64,000 nucleotides of DNA, taken from positions 610,390 to 674,389 of the forward strand of contig NZ_SMCR01000002.1 in NCBI RefSeq assembly GCF_004343195.1. The letters are read 5' to 3'. This stretch comes from Biostraticola tofi. GTDB taxonomy: Bacteria; Pseudomonadota; Gammaproteobacteria; Enterobacterales; Enterobacteriaceae. A program made the position numbers and the translations under genes. Positions 19,515 through 30,667 of the stretch are shown in pieces. The first letter of the stretch is position 1. Each line of letters opens with the position of its first letter. The notes below the pieces were generated by a model that saw nothing but the letters and a program-made list of their open reading frames with translations, had not been told where the DNA came from and made no database searches.

Positions 19515-20483
19515 TCAACCCACAGCAGAGCCCATCTGTCGGCTGGCCCCCGGCGACTGGCCGACGATGCGCTTAAATGCCCGGCTAAAGGCGGCCTGTG
19601 AGGTGTAGCCCAGACGCTGGGCCACCGCTTCAATCGGCAGACGGTCCTGGGTCAGCCATTGGCTGGCCAGGCGCATCCGCAATTCGGTCGCGTAGCGCAG
19701 CGGCGGCGTGCCGATGGTTGCCTGGAAGCGGTCGGCGAATACCGATCGCGAGGTATGGCATTCGGACGCCAGTTCCGCCACCGTCCAATCCCGGCCCGGC
19801 TGGCGGTGCAGGGCGAGTATGGCACGGGCCAGCCTGGGGTCGCGCAATGCGGCTACCAGCCCGGAGGCGTTGTCGCAGCCGCATTCAACCCAGCCACGTA
19901 TGATCATCGCCGCTACCACGTCGGCCAACCGGGCCAGGATACCGGCAAAACCCACGCGTCCGGAGCAGATTTCACGTTTCATCGAGTCAAGGATCGGCAT
20001 CAGCCCGGGATAGCGCTGCCCATGGGCATCGACCAGCATCAGACCAGGCATCAATGGACCCAGGCCTTGCATGCCGCCGAGGTCAAACTCCATGCAGCCA
20101 TAAAACAGGATAGTGCTGGGAGTGATGTCGCTGCTGGCTAATGCATCCACCGCACAGACGGTGTCACCGAGCGGGGCGGTGACAAAACTGTCGATATCCT
20201 GAACCGGTGCATCGGGACTGGAGATCAGCTGATGGGCACCGCCCTGGGGCATAAACATGGCATTACCCGCGGAAATGGTATGCAGGCTGCCGTCCGCCAT
20301 CCGCAGTACGGCGGAGCCGACGGCGAGGAAATGGAAGTAAACGTGTCCGGGCCTGGCATCAAAGCTGAGGCCGAACTCTGGCCCGGTCTTGATGCGGCGA
20401 TACTGCACGCCCCGCAAGCGCATTCCGGTCAGCAGTTCGCTGATGAGGTCGGATGAAAGGGCGAACTGGTGTGATTGGCTCAT
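19515..20483 (-). CDS. AraC-family regulator with cupin sensor
   Basis: The 322-residue protein has an N-terminal Cupin_6-type AraC ligand-binding domain (about 10-200; GHVYFHFLAVGSAVLRM, GNAMFMPQGGAHQL) and a C-terminal AraC helix-turn-helix pair (about 215-310; WTVAELASECHTSRSVFADRF and LPIEAVAQRLGYTSQAAFSRAFKR). It is a DNA-binding transcription regulator; ligand and targets are unknown. I took ATG 20483; a TTG 18 bases upstream is also possible. It is divergent from cfa, separated by 152 bases, but the divergence alone does not show that it controls cfa. Confidence 0.8.
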   Translation of the reverse strand: MSQSHQFALSSDLISELLTGMRLRGVQYRRIKTGPEFGLSFDARPGHVYFHFLAVGSAVLRMADGSLHTISAGNAMFMPQGGAHQLISSPDAPVQDIDSFVTAPLGDTVCAVDALASSDITPSTILFYGCMEFDLGGMQGLGPLMPGLMLVDAHGQRYPGLMPILDSMKREICSGRVGFAGILARLADVVAAMIIRGWVECGCDNASGLVAALRDPRLARAILALHRQPGRDWTVAELASECHTSRSVFADRFQATIGTPPLRYATELRMRLASQWLTQDRLPIEAVAQRLGYTSQAAFSRAFKRIVGQSPGASRQMGSAVG

Positions 20484-20635
20484 TTCAAGATTTTCGGTCA
20501 AAAATTACAGAGTATCCATCATAGACCATCCTGTTATTTGGGTCTAGAGTGCCGTTCTGGATTTGAGATTCTCGGTAAGCAACAGGGATCTGTGCCCTCG
20601 CCGGGCGACAACAGAACAGCGGTAGTGGAGGATTT

Positions 20636-21787
20636 ATGAGTACCACATGTATTGAAGCGCTGGGCCTTTATGATAATAACTGGTATCGAATCGCGCACGA
20701 GATGTTGAGCGAAGCGGACATCCAAATTAATGGTAGCCGTCCTCATGATATTAAAATCAATAACCCCCATTTCTTTAAGCGTGTGCTGAAAGAAGGCTCG
20801 CTCGGGTTGGGCGAAAGCTACATGGATGGCTGGTGGGACTGCGATCGGCTGGACATGTTCTTTCATCGCCTACTGCGCGCCGGACTGGAAAAAAGACTTC
20901 CTCCCCATTTCAGGGATACGCTGGCGGTAGCGACAGCCAGGATTTTCAATCTGCAATCCCGCAAGCGCGCCTGGACGGTAGGTAAAGAGCATTATGACCT
21001 GGGCAACGATTTGTTCACTCAGCTGCTTGACCCCTATATGCAATACTCCTGCGGTTACTGGCACCAGGCGCAGACGCTGGACAAGGCCCAGGAAGCCAAA
21101 CTGGACATGATTTGCCGCAAGCTGCAGTTGCAGCCCGGTATGACGCTGCTGGATGTCGGTTGCGGCTGGGGCGGGCTGGCCGCCTATGCCGCCACCCATT
21201 ATGGCGTGTCGGTACACGGCGTTACCATCTCCGTCGAACAGCAGGCACTGGCGCAACAGCGCTGCGCAGGGCTGGATGTCACCATCCTGCTGCAGGATTA
21301 TCGCTGTCTTGCCTTGCAGTTTGATCGCATTGTCTCGGTCGGCATGTTCGAACATGTGGGGCCGAAAAACTATGCCACTTATTTCGAGGTTGTCCGTCGC
21401 AACCTGAACAGCGGTGGTCTGTTTTTACTGCATACCATCGGCGCTAACCAGACCGATATGAATGTCGATGCCTGGATCAATAAATATATTTTCCCCAACG
21501 GCTGCCTGCCCTCGGCCAAGCATATCGCCGAAGCCAGCGAACCCCATTTCGTGATGGAAGACTGGCATAATTTTGGCACCGATTATGACCGAACGCTTAT
21601 GGCTTGGCATCAGCGTTTTCAACGGGCCTGGCCTCGTCTGGCTGAGCGCTATGGCGATCGCTTTTACCGTATGTTCAATTATTACCTTACCGCCTGTGCC
21701 GGCGCATTTCGTGCGCGCAATATCCAACTCTGGCAGGTGCTGTTAAGCCCGAGCGGTGTTGAAGGCGGAATACGCGTGCCGCATTAA
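20636..21787 (+). CDS. cfa: Cyclopropane-fatty-acyl-phospholipid synthase (Cfa)
   Basis: Methylenates unsaturated acyl chains of membrane phospholipids with SAM, typically on entry to stationary phase. The length of 383 residues is close to E. coli Cfa (382). Signatures: LGLGESYMDGWWDCDRLDMFF near residue 60, GKEHYDLGND, YSCGYW with the conserved cysteine, SAM site LDVGCGWGG, and GMFEHVGPKNY with the bicarbonate-site glutamate. ATG 20636 follows GGAGGA. In E. coli one cfa promoter uses RpoS; I did not assign promoters here. Confidence 0.95.
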   Translation: MSTTCIEALGLYDNNWYRIAHEMLSEADIQINGSRPHDIKINNPHFFKRVLKEGSLGLGESYMDGWWDCDRLDMFFHRLLRAGLEKRLPPHFRDTLAVATARIFNLQSRKRAWTVGKEHYDLGNDLFTQLLDPYMQYSCGYWHQAQTLDKAQEAKLDMICRKLQLQPGMTLLDVGCGWGGLAAYAATHYGVSVHGVTISVEQQALAQQRCAGLDVTILLQDYRCLALQFDRIVSVGMFEHVGPKNYATYFEVVRRNLNSGGLFLLHTIGANQTDMNVDAWINKYIFPNGCLPSAKHIAEASEPHFVMEDWHNFGTDYDRTLMAWHQRFQRAWPRLAERYGDRFYRMFNYYLTACAGAFRARNIQLWQVLLSPSGVEGGIRVPH

Positions 21788-21893
21788 GGGCGGCCGGGCC
21801 CGCCCGCGGCGAGCTTGCGCGGTAGCAGCAGTGCGGGCTCGATAGTCCGCTCAATATTTACTTGATACTCTATCCACAAGGCGCCGTGATTGC

Positions 21894-22775
21894 ATGCACC
21901 AACCTCCCCAAACTCAAGTGCCTCCGGTCTATCACCGACGCATTGGCGATATCATCGTAACCTGCGTGTCGGATGGCTATCTGGATGCCGGCATCACATC
22001 GTTGCAGAACATCGAGCCCGAGGAAGCGCGACAGATCCTGGCCGCCAATTTCCGCCCTGCACGACGGGCCTCGGTGAATTGCTTCCTGGTGCATTCTGCC
22101 GGCCGGCTGGCGCTGATAGACACCGGTTGCGGCACCTATCTGCAGCCCTCAGCCGGCCAATTACTGAACAGCCTGCATGCCCTAGGCGTCGATCCCGCCG
22201 CTATCGATACTGTTCTGCTGACGCACGTGCATCCGGATCATTCTGCAGGCCTGTCGGACCGCCGGAGCGGAGCACGGTACTTTCCTAACGCCGAGCTGGT
22301 GGTCCACCATGCTGAGCTTGAACACTGGTTCGACGATGTCGAGATGTACCGCATGGATGAACAGGATCGAAAGCACTTTTTCCACTGCGCGCGCGAGCAG
22401 ATTGAGCCTTATGCCAGCGTTATCAAGACGTTTCGCGGCGAAGCCGACATTTTTCCGGGAGTTACCAGCGTACCGCTGCCCGGCCATACGCCCGGCCACA
22501 GCGGATTTATGATCGCTTCTGGCGGTGATGGGTTACTTATTCTTGGCGATATCATTCACGTGCCCGAAATACAGGTGACGCGACCGGAGGTTACCATGAG
22601 CTTCGACCACCATCCCGCCCTGGCGGCAAGCACTCGCCGGGACATCTTTGCCGATGTGGCTCGTGACCGGCTGCTGGTGGCCGGTATGCATATCGACTTT
22701 CCCGGCTTTGCCCACATTATCGAAGAAGGCGACAGCTTCAGGCTGTTGCCTGAACCCTGGCAATACCAGCTTTGA
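21894..22775 (+). CDS. Metallo-beta-lactamase-fold hydrolase
   Basis: The 293-residue protein carries the metal motif LTHVHPDHSAG (HxHxDH), then LPGHTPGHSGF with the next histidine, the bridging aspartate in LILGDIIH, and a late His in AGMHIDFPG. This set is complete, so it should bind two zinc ions and be catalytic. Architecture is like the AttM/AiiB lactonase group and other uncharacterised hydrolases. There is no signal peptide, so it is probably cytoplasmic. The substrate cannot be told from sequence. It is convergent with nikR, 15 bases apart. Confidence 0.8.
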   Translation: MHQPPQTQVPPVYHRRIGDIIVTCVSDGYLDAGITSLQNIEPEEARQILAANFRPARRASVNCFLVHSAGRLALIDTGCGTYLQPSAGQLLNSLHALGVDPAAIDTVLLTHVHPDHSAGLSDRRSGARYFPNAELVVHHAELEHWFDDVEMYRMDEQDRKHFFHCAREQIEPYASVIKTFRGEADIFPGVTSVPLPGHTPGHSGFMIASGGDGLLILGDIIHVPEIQVTRPEVTMSFDHHPALAASTRRDIFADVARDRLLVAGMHIDFPGFAHIIEEGDSFRLLPEPWQYQL

Positions 22776-22790
22776 GCGAGACAGGATCGA

Positions 22791-23183
22791 CTATAGCAGC
22801 TTTTGCAAATGGCCATGACGGACGCCGCGTTGTGAAATGACATCATCCGACAATTCCTGGATATCAGCCATCCTGCCCTTCAGCACGGTGACTTCCAGGC
22901 AGTCATCATGATTGATATGCACGTGCAGAGTCGCCACCGATAAATCGTGCTGATGGTGCTGGGTGGAAACAATGCGGCTCGCGAGATCCCGTTTCTCATG
23001 CTCATAGACATAAGACAGTACCGCATAACCCTGCCGTTCGCTGCTCTGCTCGCTGGCCCGGACCAGTTGGTTACGCAGAATATCGCGAATGGCTTCGGAA
23101 CGATTATGGTAGCCGCGTTGCTGGCTTAAATCGTCCAGGCTGGTCAACAGATCATCATCAAGGGTAATTGTTATGCGCTGCAT
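22791..23183 (-). CDS. nikR: Nickel-responsive repressor NikR
   Basis: Ribbon-helix-helix DNA-binding domain (residues 1-48; [22 protein letters not shown]) plus ACT-like nickel-sensing domain. The high-affinity nickel ligands His76, His87, His89 and Cys95 fall at exactly the E. coli numbers ([20 protein letters not shown]). The length of 130 residues compares with 133. It overlaps the end of nikE by 13 bases, so it is the last gene of the nik operon and represses it when nickel is sufficient, through the operator at 28117-28144. Confidence 0.97.
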   Translation of the reverse strand: MQRITITLDDDLLTSLDDLSQQRGYHNRSEAIRDILRNQLVRASEQSSERQGYAVLSYVYEHEKRDLASRIVSTQHHQHDLSVATLHVHINHDDCLEVTVLKGRMADIQELSDDVISQRGVRHGHLQKLL

Positions 23184-23974
23184 GCAGTTAATACCTCGGT
23201 AGGGGGCGTGTGACGGCGAACCGGGAAAGGGGGAAGCACCGCCCTCTGCAATTGCTGCCCGGCAGAGGACCGGAAGGTCAACGGCGATTGCACGTTAACG
23301 GTTTCAACAATCTGCCCGTTCTCCATTACCATCACCCGCTGGCAGAAACGCTCGACCAGCCGCAGATCATGGGTAATAAACAGATAGGTGGTGTTGAACT
23401 GTTGCTGCAAGCGCTTAAGCAGTTCGATGATGCCGGCCTGTAACACCAGATCGAGATTGGATACCGCTTCATCCAGGATCAGTAATTTTGGCTCGACCAC
23501 CAGTGCGCGGGCCAGGCAGACCCGCTGTAGCTGGCCGCCGCTAAGCTGGGGGGGGCGCTGCCTGAGCACGTCTTCATCCAGTTCAACCACTCGCAGCAGT
23601 TGGCAGATGCGGGCAAGCTGCTGTTGGCGCGACAAGTTCAGCAAATGGCGCATCGGTTCGCGAATAATGTCGTACACCGTTTGGCGCGGATTTACCGCGC
23701 CTATCGCGTCCTGAAATACCAGCTGGATATCGCGATGAAACGCAATACGGCCGGTTTTTTTCAGCGATGAAATGGCTACCCCTCGCCAGTGTATCTGCCC
23801 GGCCGCAGCGGATTCCAGTCCGACCAGCAAACGCGCCAGGGTACTCTTGCCGCACCCGCTGCGCCCCAGCAGGGCAACCGTTTCTCCTGCCTGCAGGGTA
23901 AACGTGATGCCGTTGAGCACTGGCGGCTGATGAAAGTAGCCATGGCTGAGTGCGTTGACGCTGAGTAAGCTCAT
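23171..23974 (-). CDS. nikE: Nickel ABC transporter ATP-binding protein NikE
   Basis: The 267-residue ABC ATPase has Walker [12 protein letters not shown], signature [15 protein letters not shown], Walker [13 protein letters not shown] and the switch histidine in FITHDL. It pairs with NikD on the inner face of NikBC to energise nickel uptake. The start overlaps the nikD stop (ATGA), and the end overlaps nikR. Confidence 0.94.
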   Translation of the reverse strand: MSLLSVNALSHGYFHQPPVLNGITFTLQAGETVALLGRSGCGKSTLARLLVGLESAAAGQIHWRGVAISSLKKTGRIAFHRDIQLVFQDAIGAVNPRQTVYDIIREPMRHLLNLSRQQQLARICQLLRVVELDEDVLRQRPPQLSGGQLQRVCLARALVVEPKLLILDEAVSNLDLVLQAGIIELLKRLQQQFNTTYLFITHDLRLVERFCQRVMVMENGQIVETVNVQSPLTFRSSAGQQLQRAVLPPFPVRRHTPPTEVLTACSA

Positions 23975-24735
23975 CCGGGCAACTCCAGTCCATATAGCGC
24001 CAGATGGGCGCTCAGCAGATTCCGGGTCACCGGGTGCCGAGGAGAGGTAAAGATATCTTCTATGCAGGCATGTTCGACGATAGCACCCTGATGCATGACC
24101 GCAACATCATCCGCCAGGCGCGCGACCACGCCCATATCGTGGGTGACCAGCAGCATGCCGGGTGAACGGGTGGCCATTACGTTTTCCAGCAGATCGAGAA
24201 TTTTGCCCTGGGCCACCATGTCCAGGTCGGTGGTCGGCTCATCGGCGATGATAAAGGGCGCATCGATAAGCAGGGCCAGCGCAATCATCATGCGCTGCAG
24301 CATGCCGCCGCTCATTTCAAACGGATAGAGCGACAGTATGCGCTCGGCATCTTCCAACCCGACGGCCTGTAACGCCGACAGCAGCATTGGCCGGTCGGCG
24401 GGTTTGTCGAGCGCCTTGCAGGTTTCATCAATATGCGCCGCCATGGTATGCAGCGGATTAAAGGCGCTGCGGGGATTCTGCATAATGGTCGCTATTTTGA
24501 AGCCCCGCAGTTGGTCGGGGCAAACGGTTTGGTCATCTGCCCGCACCTGGCCGGAGGTCTGATATACGCCGGCGGGCAGCACCCCCAGCAGAGCTGAGCA
24601 GGTCAGGGATTTACCGCTGCCGCTGCCGCCAACCAGCGCCAGTACCCGGCCTTTTCGCAGCGTAAGCGAGATATCCCTCACCAGCGGCTGTTTTGCCTGC
24701 AGGGTAATATGCTGCAGTTCAATCTGCTGCGGCAT
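23971..24735 (-). CDS. nikD: Nickel ABC transporter ATP-binding protein NikD
   Basis: The 254-residue ATPase has Walker [12 protein letters not shown], the signature region [15 protein letters not shown], Walker [13 protein letters not shown] and LLVTHDMG. The length equals E. coli NikD (254). TGATG coupling with nikC upstream and ATGA coupling with nikE downstream show tight co-translation. Confidence 0.94.
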   Translation of the reverse strand: MPQQIELQHITLQAKQPLVRDISLTLRKGRVLALVGGSGSGKSLTCSALLGVLPAGVYQTSGQVRADDQTVCPDQLRGFKIATIMQNPRSAFNPLHTMAAHIDETCKALDKPADRPMLLSALQAVGLEDAERILSLYPFEMSGGMLQRMMIALALLIDAPFIIADEPTTDLDMVAQGKILDLLENVMATRSPGMLLVTHDMGVVARLADDVAVMHQGAIVEHACIEDIFTSPRHPVTRNLLSAHLALYGLELPG

Positions 24736-25568
24736 CAGTGGCTGTGCTCCATCGTCATATGAGGGTCAAGGTGATCGCGTAGTGCGTCACCGACCAGATT
24801 AAAGGCCATCACGCTCAGGAATAGCGCCATGCCGGGCCACAGCATCTGCAGTGGCTGGGTCCAGATATATTGCCTGGCGTCATTGATCATCACCCCCCAC
24901 TCAGGAGTAGGGGCGGTAACGCCCAAGCCAAGGAAGGACATGCCCGCCACATGCAGCATCATATGGCCGATATCCAGCGTTGCCAGTACCACCAGCGACG
25001 GCACCACCGCGCCGGCAAGATGATCGAGGAAAATATGCCGATAGCCGGCACCGCTGAGCCTGGCTGCCAGCACAAATTCGCGCTGGCGCAGGGAGATAAC
25101 CATACTGCGTACCATGCGCGCATACCAGGCCCAATGGGACAGGGCGATAGCAATCACCACATTGGTGAGACCGGTGCCCAATACCCCTACCATAAAAAAG
25201 GACAGGATCGAGGTGGGGAAGGTCATAAACAGATCGGCTATGCGCATCAGCCCCTGATCGACCCGGCCACCGATAAGTCCTGCCCCGCCGCCGATAGTCA
25301 ATCCCAGCGCCAGCACCAGTATCAGGCAAACCATCACCGAACCGAGCGAGATGCGGGTAGCGGCCAGCAGCCGGCTGAGAATATCCCGTCCCAAGTGGTC
25401 AGTGCCAAGCCAGTGTTGGCTGTTGGGCGATAACAGGCGCTGCGGCAAATTGATCGCCTGCGGATCGTAGGGTAGCCACCAGTGGCTGGTGAAGGCAGTC
25501 ATGATCAGCAGCGCAATAATGACCAGCGCCAGACGAACCGACCAGCGGGCTGAAAGGAAAAACCTCAC
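24735..25568 (-). CDS. nikC: Nickel ABC transporter permease NikC
   Basis: Inner-membrane permease of the OppC/DppC type, 277 residues, same as E. coli NikC. The N-terminal segment [18 protein letters not shown] is followed by the dipeptide-permease signature [22 protein letters not shown] and about five further membrane helices. The cytoplasmic coupling loop is [19 protein letters not shown]. Pairs with NikB to form the channel. Confidence 0.94.
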   Translation of the reverse strand: MRFFLSARWSVRLALVIIALLIMTAFTSHWWLPYDPQAINLPQRLLSPNSQHWLGTDHLGRDILSRLLAATRISLGSVMVCLILVLALGLTIGGGAGLIGGRVDQGLMRIADLFMTFPTSILSFFMVGVLGTGLTNVVIAIALSHWAWYARMVRSMVISLRQREFVLAARLSGAGYRHIFLDHLAGAVVPSLVVLATLDIGHMMLHVAGMSFLGLGVTAPTPEWGVMINDARQYIWTQPLQMLWPGMALFLSVMAFNLVGDALRDHLDPHMTMEHSH

Positions 25569-26509
25569 TTATAGGCTCCTTCGTGGCGGCGAATACGCGG
25601 ATCGAGCGCTACATTGAGCAGGTCCACCAGCAGATTGCACACGACAAATACGGTAACCATCATCAGGGTGAAACATTGTATTACCGGATAGTCGCGGTTA
25701 AAGATGGCCGAGACGGCATAGCGTCCGACGCCGGGCCAGGCAAAGATGCTCTCGATGATCATCGTGCCGCCAATCAGTTCACCGATATGCATTCCCAAGG
25801 CGGTCACCATCGGCAGGGCGGCATTGCGTAATATATGGCGCCGTTCAGTGTGTCGGTTATCAAGCCCACGTAAACGTGCCCAGGTTACATGCCGCTGCCC
25901 GGCGACTTCCAGCATGCTGGCCCGCAGCAGGCGCGCATTGATAGCCAGTGACATAAAGGCGATAGAGAACGCCGGCAGCAGAATGTGCCGCCAACTGCCA
26001 TAGCCCAGGGCAGGCAGCCACTGCAGCCAGACCGAAAATACCATCACCAGCAGGAATGCCAGCCAGAAATTGGGCATTGAAACACCGAGAAAAGCGATCA
26101 GCCGCACTACAAAATCGGGCATCCGGTCGCGATGGCGCGCCGCCCAGATGCCTAACGGCACCGAGGTGAGTAAAATCAGCGCCAGTGCCGCTGCGGTCAA
26201 CTGCAGCGTGGCGGGCAGAAACTGCAGCAAGTCTTCCAGCACCGGGCGCTGGGTGGCATAGGAGATGCCGAAGTCCAACTGCACGGCCTTAAACAGCCAG
26301 TGTCCGTACTGGACAATCAGGGGTTGATCGAGACCCAGCATGCTTCGCGTCGATGCAAGCATTGCCGGCGTCGGCGGCAGGCTGGACAGCCGCAAATAAT
26401 CCATTGCCGGGTCACCGGCGCCCAGGCGCAGCATCAGGAATATTACCACCGACGCTACCAGCAGCATCGGCACCAGCAGCAGAATACGCCGCAGAATGTA
26501 TCGCAGCAT
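25565..26509 (-). CDS. nikB: Nickel ABC transporter permease NikB
   Basis: OppB-type permease of 314 residues, as in E. coli. It begins [20 protein letters not shown], then GAGDPAMDY, and [14 protein letters not shown] near residue 80. About six membrane helices follow, with the coupling loop [20 protein letters not shown] and [15 protein letters not shown]. It overlaps nikA and nikC by one and four bases. Confidence 0.94.
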   Translation of the reverse strand: MLRYILRRILLLVPMLLVASVVIFLMLRLGAGDPAMDYLRLSSLPPTPAMLASTRSMLGLDQPLIVQYGHWLFKAVQLDFGISYATQRPVLEDLLQFLPATLQLTAAALALILLTSVPLGIWAARHRDRMPDFVVRLIAFLGVSMPNFWLAFLLVMVFSVWLQWLPALGYGSWRHILLPAFSIAFMSLAINARLLRASMLEVAGQRHVTWARLRGLDNRHTERRHILRNAALPMVTALGMHIGELIGGTMIIESIFAWPGVGRYAVSAIFNRDYPVIQCFTLMMVTVFVVCNLLVDLLNVALDPRIRRHEGAYK

Positions 26510-28110
26510 CAGCGGTTCACCGGTGTAATCAGTTCGAAGGGAATATCCGATGACAGCGGGGCAAAGGGGATAACGCCCAGTTCTCGGCGAGAGACCGATA
26601 ACAGTGAAACGGTGCTGATAGGCAGATAAACCGCTTCGTTATGCAAACGGGTGAGCACCTCGCGATACAGCGTCTTACGCAGCGTTGGGTCGGTGGTTGT
26701 CAGGATCTGCTCGATTTTGCGGTCGATAAGCGCCTTATCCGCTAACCCCAGTTGCGCTTGATAATCGGCATGGGAGGGGACGCGCATGGAACTCAAAAAG
26801 GCCGGCGGATCGTAGGGCGCGCCCCAGGTGCGGTTGAAAATCATGCCGAAACGGCCATCTTTCTGCCGGGCATAGATGCTGCTCTCCTCTTCGCCGACCA
26901 GCGTGACCGCCACCCCCACCTGCAGCAGATTGGCCTGAATAATCTCGGCCATCGATTTACTCAGCGCATCGGTGCCGATAAAGGCCAGCTCTATCCGCAG
27001 CGCCTGGCCTGCCTTTTGACGTACCGATTCACCGGCAGGCAGCAGCCATCCCGCATTCTCGAGCAGGGTTCTGGCTTTGACCGGATCAAAAGAGCGCGCG
27101 GCAAGGCCAATGTCGGCGTAAGGCACTGTCGGGTCAAACAGGGTGTCGGCCACCTTCTGTGTTCCGTACAGCGCACTGGTTATAAGGGTAGGCTTGTCGA
27201 CCGCATAATTAAGCGCTTCCCGCACTGCCTGCTCGTTGGTCGGCCAGCGTGCGGAGTTAAGCGCCAGCATGACCGTTTCCACCGGCTGCGAACGCTGGGT
27301 GCGGTACGCCGGATTGTGGCTGAAACGGTCAAAGGTATCCAGGGGTAACAGCCCTTCATCGCCATACAGCAGGTCGATATCGCCGGTTTCAAGGGCTACC
27401 GCGCGGCTGGTGGCATCCGGAATGACTTTGATAGTGATCTTCTTTACCCGCGGTTTATTCCCCCAGTAATGCTCGTTTCGCACCATGACGTCATACTGAT
27501 TAAGCCGGGATTGCTGCAGTACCCACGGCCCGGTACCAATAGGGGCCAGGATACCGTTCATGGTCTCATGGCCTTTGAACTGCGATGGGGCAATGAAACG
27601 GAATGGCCGCGGCAGGGCGAGTTCCTGCAGGAACGGGTAGTAAGCGGTCTTCAGGGTAATCTGCAGTTGAGTAGGGCTGAGCGCTTTGACGTCCGTAATC
27701 TGGTTGGTCAGTTCAAGCCAGGCATGTCGCTGGCGATTGTCGAGCACGGCGTGAAAGTTCTGCTCCGCGGCCTGGGCGGTGAAGGGCTCCCCATTGGAAA
27801 AGGTGACATCATCGCGCAGGGTAAAAAGCCAGACCCTTCCGTCATCCGAGTGCTGCCATTTGACTGCCAGCCAGGGAATGACCGTCCCATCTGCCTGGTA
27901 TTTCACCAAGGGTTCATACACCATGCTCTGGGCAAACATTTGGTTGGGGGTATAGAGATGAGGATTCAAAGGCCCGACGTTAACCGGCCAGGCAATACTC
28001 AGTTCTTCAGGTGCGGCGGCATTGGCCAGCAGGGGTATAACGGCGAGCAGTGCCAGCAGCGTTGTGCGCAGTATGAGCAAGTTTTTGATCTCTATGAGAA
28101 GAAGGTTCAA
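26509..28110 (-). CDS. nikA: Nickel-binding periplasmic protein NikA
   Basis: Periplasmic receptor that captures Ni(II), probably as a histidine complex, for NikBCDE. The mature protein is highly like E. coli NikA ([20 protein letters not shown]). The residues around the nickel site are kept: Trp in NRTWGAPY, Tyr in APYDP, and the ligand histidine (mature His416 in E. coli) in VPSHADY. The signal peptide ends at ANA. ATG 28110 has no ribosome site; TTG 28080 would give a leader more like E. coli and leaves room for a 5' UTR after the NikR operator. I kept the ATG but the start is open. Confidence 0.93.
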   Translation of the reverse strand: MNLLLIEIKNLLILRTTLLALLAVIPLLANAAAPEELSIAWPVNVGPLNPHLYTPNQMFAQSMVYEPLVKYQADGTVIPWLAVKWQHSDDGRVWLFTLRDDVTFSNGEPFTAQAAEQNFHAVLDNRQRHAWLELTNQITDVKALSPTQLQITLKTAYYPFLQELALPRPFRFIAPSQFKGHETMNGILAPIGTGPWVLQQSRLNQYDVMVRNEHYWGNKPRVKKITIKVIPDATSRAVALETGDIDLLYGDEGLLPLDTFDRFSHNPAYRTQRSQPVETVMLALNSARWPTNEQAVREALNYAVDKPTLITSALYGTQKVADTLFDPTVPYADIGLAARSFDPVKARTLLENAGWLLPAGESVRQKAGQALRIELAFIGTDALSKSMAEIIQANLLQVGVAVTLVGEEESSIYARQKDGRFGMIFNRTWGAPYDPPAFLSSMRVPSHADYQAQLGLADKALIDRKIEQILTTTDPTLRKTLYREVLTRLHNEAVYLPISTVSLLSVSRRELGVIPFAPLSSDIPFELITPVNR

Positions 28111-28116
28111 TGAAGC

Positions 28117-28144
28117 GTGTGATCATTGTAATGAATTATCATAC
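28117..28144 (-). promoter_or_regulatory. NikR operator of nikA
   Basis: GTGTGA-N16-TCATAC matches the NikR palindrome GTATGA-N16-TCATAC with one mismatch and the exact spacing. It lies 7-34 bases upstream of the annotated nikA start and 65 bases or less from the hypF stop. Binding of nickel-NikR here should block the nik promoter. Confidence 0.88.
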
Positions 28145-28151
28145 TATCGCA

Positions 28152-28165
28152 TTGTTTCTGATCAA
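28152..28165 (-). promoter_or_regulatory. FNR box upstream of nikA
   Basis: TTGTT-TCTG-ATCAA matches the FNR consensus TTGAT-N4-ATCAA with one mismatch. It lies just upstream of the NikR operator, the same order as in the E. coli nik promoter, where FNR activates anaerobically. It fits the need for nickel when hydrogenase is made. Confidence 0.75.
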
Positions 28166-28175
28166 TACCTTAAAC

Positions 28176-30518
28176 CTAGGTATAACTTAACTGAATGATA
28201 GGTTGGGGAATGCGTAACGCGCAGGCGATCATCGCCTGACCCAGCGCCAGCCCGCCATCGCCGGCCGGGACCTGCTCAGGCAGCATTACTCGCAGCGGTG
28301 CCAGATGCAGACACAGCCGCTGGCGCAGCAGACGGTTATGCAGCACGCCGCCACTCACCGCCACCCACCGGATGCCATGTCGATCGGCAAACTGCCGGGC
28401 TAGCCGCGCAAAGCCTTTGGCTAGCGCATCGTGAAATGCCCAGGCCCGCTCAGGGGCTGGAGCTTGCCATAACAGCCACTGCCGCCAGAATACCGCCAGA
28501 TCCAATCTATCTCCTTTCAGCGGTAACGTGACCGGATGATCAGCGGCCGCTGAGCGATGCGCCAGGGCTTCCAGCCGACAGGCGGCTTCACCCTCCCAGC
28601 GCTGTTGTTCAGGGGCGCAGCCCAGCAGGGCGGCGGCGGCATCAAACAGCCGCCCGCAGGAAGACGCCAGTGGCGCGTTGATGCCGGCCTGGACTGCCTT
28701 GAGCAATGGCTGCCAGGGACGGGCCAACAGATCGGCGCTCTGTGGCATGCCCTGCCAGTCAGGGACAAACCTGTCCAGGTGTGCGAGCAAGTTGCGCCAC
28801 GGCTGGCGGGCGGCCAAATCCCCTCCCGGCAGGGCGACCGGCGGTAAGCCGCCCAGATGGCGACAGTGCCGGTAATCGACCAACAGGCATTCGCCTCCCC
28901 ACCATTGGCCATCAGGTCCATAGCCAATGCCATCCAGCGCCAGGCCAATGACCGGTCCGGCATCCAGCGGCCACTGATGTTCCGCCAGGCAGGCAGCCAG
29001 ATGGGCATGATGGTGCATGATATCGACTACCGGTAACGACTGGCGGTGGGCCCAGCGGTGGCAGACATAGCCCGGATGGGCATCGGTCGCCAGCAGCTCT
29101 GGACGGACGTGATAAAGATTACTGAACACCGCGATTGCCTGATGCCATTGCTGCTGGACGTCTTCCGCTTCCAGATCGCCGAAATGCTGGCTGAGGATCG
29201 CCTTGTTGCCCAGCAGTAGGCAAAAGGTATTTTTGCGATCGCCGCCGGTCGCCAGCAGCGGTTGCCGGGTGCTGAATCCCGGCGGCAGGGGAAATGCATC
29301 CGGCACGTAGCCTCTGGCGCGGCGCAGCATCTCCGGGTGGTCAGGATGCCAGCGCTGCAGTGAATCGTCAGCGCGCTGCACAATAGCCCGATCGTGCAGC
29401 AGCCAGAGATCGGCAATGCCGGCCAGTCCGGCCAGCGCTTGCTGATTGCTCAGTGCCGGGGCGCGCCCGCTGGCGTTACCGGAGGTCATCACCAGCGGAC
29501 ATCCGAGCCGCCGCATCAGCAGATGCTGCAGCGGATTAGCCGGCAGCATCACGCCGACCTCATCCAGCTGCGGGGCAATCTCCGGACACAATGGCGAGTC
29601 CGATCGATGGCTGACCAGGACGATCGGCGCGGCGGGCGATGCCAGCAAGGCGGCGAGTGGGTCCAGCTGCGGGCTGTTAGTGACTCGCGCCAGCCAATGA
29701 CTGTCCGGCAGCATCACCGCCAGCGGTTTGCCCGGCCGACGCTTGCGTGCTCTGAGCCGGCGCACCGCCTCGCTGCGGGTCGCATCGCAGGCCAGATGAA
29801 AACCGCCAAGCCCTTTAATCGCCACGATGTGACCGGCGGCAATCGCAGCGGCCGCTTGCTCTAGCGCCATCTGGCCAACATGCTGCGTAATGCCATCGGC
29901 CTGGCAACTGGACAGTACCGGCCCGCATACCGGGCAGGCCACCGGCTGGGCATGAAAACGCCGGTCGGTGGGCGAGGCATATTCCTGGCCACAGGCGGGA
30001 CAAAGCGGGAACGTCGCCATGCTGGTATTGGGTCGGTCGTAAGGCATGGCGCTGATAATGGTATAGCGGGGGCCGCAATGGGTACAGTTGATGAAAGGGT
30101 AGGCAAATCGGCGATTGCCAGGGTTGAACAGCTCGTCCAAACAATCCGGACAAGTGGCGGCGTCGGGCACGATCTGGGTGCTCATCCGCCCTGGTCGGCT
30201 GCTGAGAATAATGAAGTCCACGGGCGACCGCAGCCAGCTGAATGGCGTCAGACTGATGGAATCAATCTTGGCCAGCGCCGGCGCCTGTTGCCGGAGCCTG
30301 CCGAGGAATTCATCTATCCCGTCGGTAGCGGCCAGTTGTATTTCCACGCCGGCGCTGTTATTGCTGCAGTCGCCGCGCAACTGCAACTGCCCGGCTAATT
30401 GCCAGACAAAGGGCCTGAATCCGACACCCTGCACCTTACCGCTTATCGATATCAGGACACCGGGCTCAGCAAGCGGCTGTCCGGCGGGTAGCGCGATGCA
30501 GGGAACAGAATCTGTCAT
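28176..30518 (-). CDS. hypF: Carbamoyltransferase HypF
   Basis: Makes the carbamoyl-AMP-derived thiocarboxamide on HypE, source of the cyanide ligands of the [NiFe] site. Domains in order: acylphosphatase (about 20-110; [18 protein letters not shown]), two zinc-finger blocks ([18 protein letters not shown] and CPACGQE/CPVCGP), a YrdC-like domain (about 215-395), and a Kae1-like domain with the metal-site [14 protein letters not shown]. The protein is 780 residues from ATG 30518, which follows AAGGAG; an ATG 21 bases upstream lacks a ribosome site. E. coli HypF has 750. It is downstream of fdhF (128-base gap) and upstream of nikA. Confidence 0.95.
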   Translation of the reverse strand: MTDSVPCIALPAGQPLAEPGVLISISGKVQGVGFRPFVWQLAGQLQLRGDCSNNSAGVEIQLAATDGIDEFLGRLRQQAPALAKIDSISLTPFSWLRSPVDFIILSSRPGRMSTQIVPDAATCPDCLDELFNPGNRRFAYPFINCTHCGPRYTIISAMPYDRPNTSMATFPLCPACGQEYASPTDRRFHAQPVACPVCGPVLSSCQADGITQHVGQMALEQAAAAIAAGHIVAIKGLGGFHLACDATRSEAVRRLRARKRRPGKPLAVMLPDSHWLARVTNSPQLDPLAALLASPAAPIVLVSHRSDSPLCPEIAPQLDEVGVMLPANPLQHLLMRRLGCPLVMTSGNASGRAPALSNQQALAGLAGIADLWLLHDRAIVQRADDSLQRWHPDHPEMLRRARGYVPDAFPLPPGFSTRQPLLATGGDRKNTFCLLLGNKAILSQHFGDLEAEDVQQQWHQAIAVFSNLYHVRPELLATDAHPGYVCHRWAHRQSLPVVDIMHHHAHLAACLAEHQWPLDAGPVIGLALDGIGYGPDGQWWGGECLLVDYRHCRHLGGLPPVALPGGDLAARQPWRNLLAHLDRFVPDWQGMPQSADLLARPWQPLLKAVQAGINAPLASSCGRLFDAAAALLGCAPEQQRWEGEAACRLEALAHRSAAADHPVTLPLKGDRLDLAVFWRQWLLWQAPAPERAWAFHDALAKGFARLARQFADRHGIRWVAVSGGVLHNRLLRQRLCLHLAPLRVMLPEQVPAGDGGLALGQAMIACALRIPQPIIQLSYT

Positions 30519-30667
30519 TATGCCTACTCCTTGGGTCATACGCCGACGGCCGGACTGATGGGCAAAGGCGGTACTGTTGACCCTGATGCCCGCCTGATGT
30601 GACAGGCATCAGACTGATAAGGCCAAGCCATCGTCCAGCCGGCTTTAGCTTGTCGAACACCCGGCAG

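Noticed and set aside
27240-28110. Loss of the nickel-ligand histidine in NikA (Pro replaces His in APYDPPAF)
   Set aside because: Counting along E. coli NikA places the ligand (mature His416) in VPSHADF, which is conserved here; the changed histidine is a different one.
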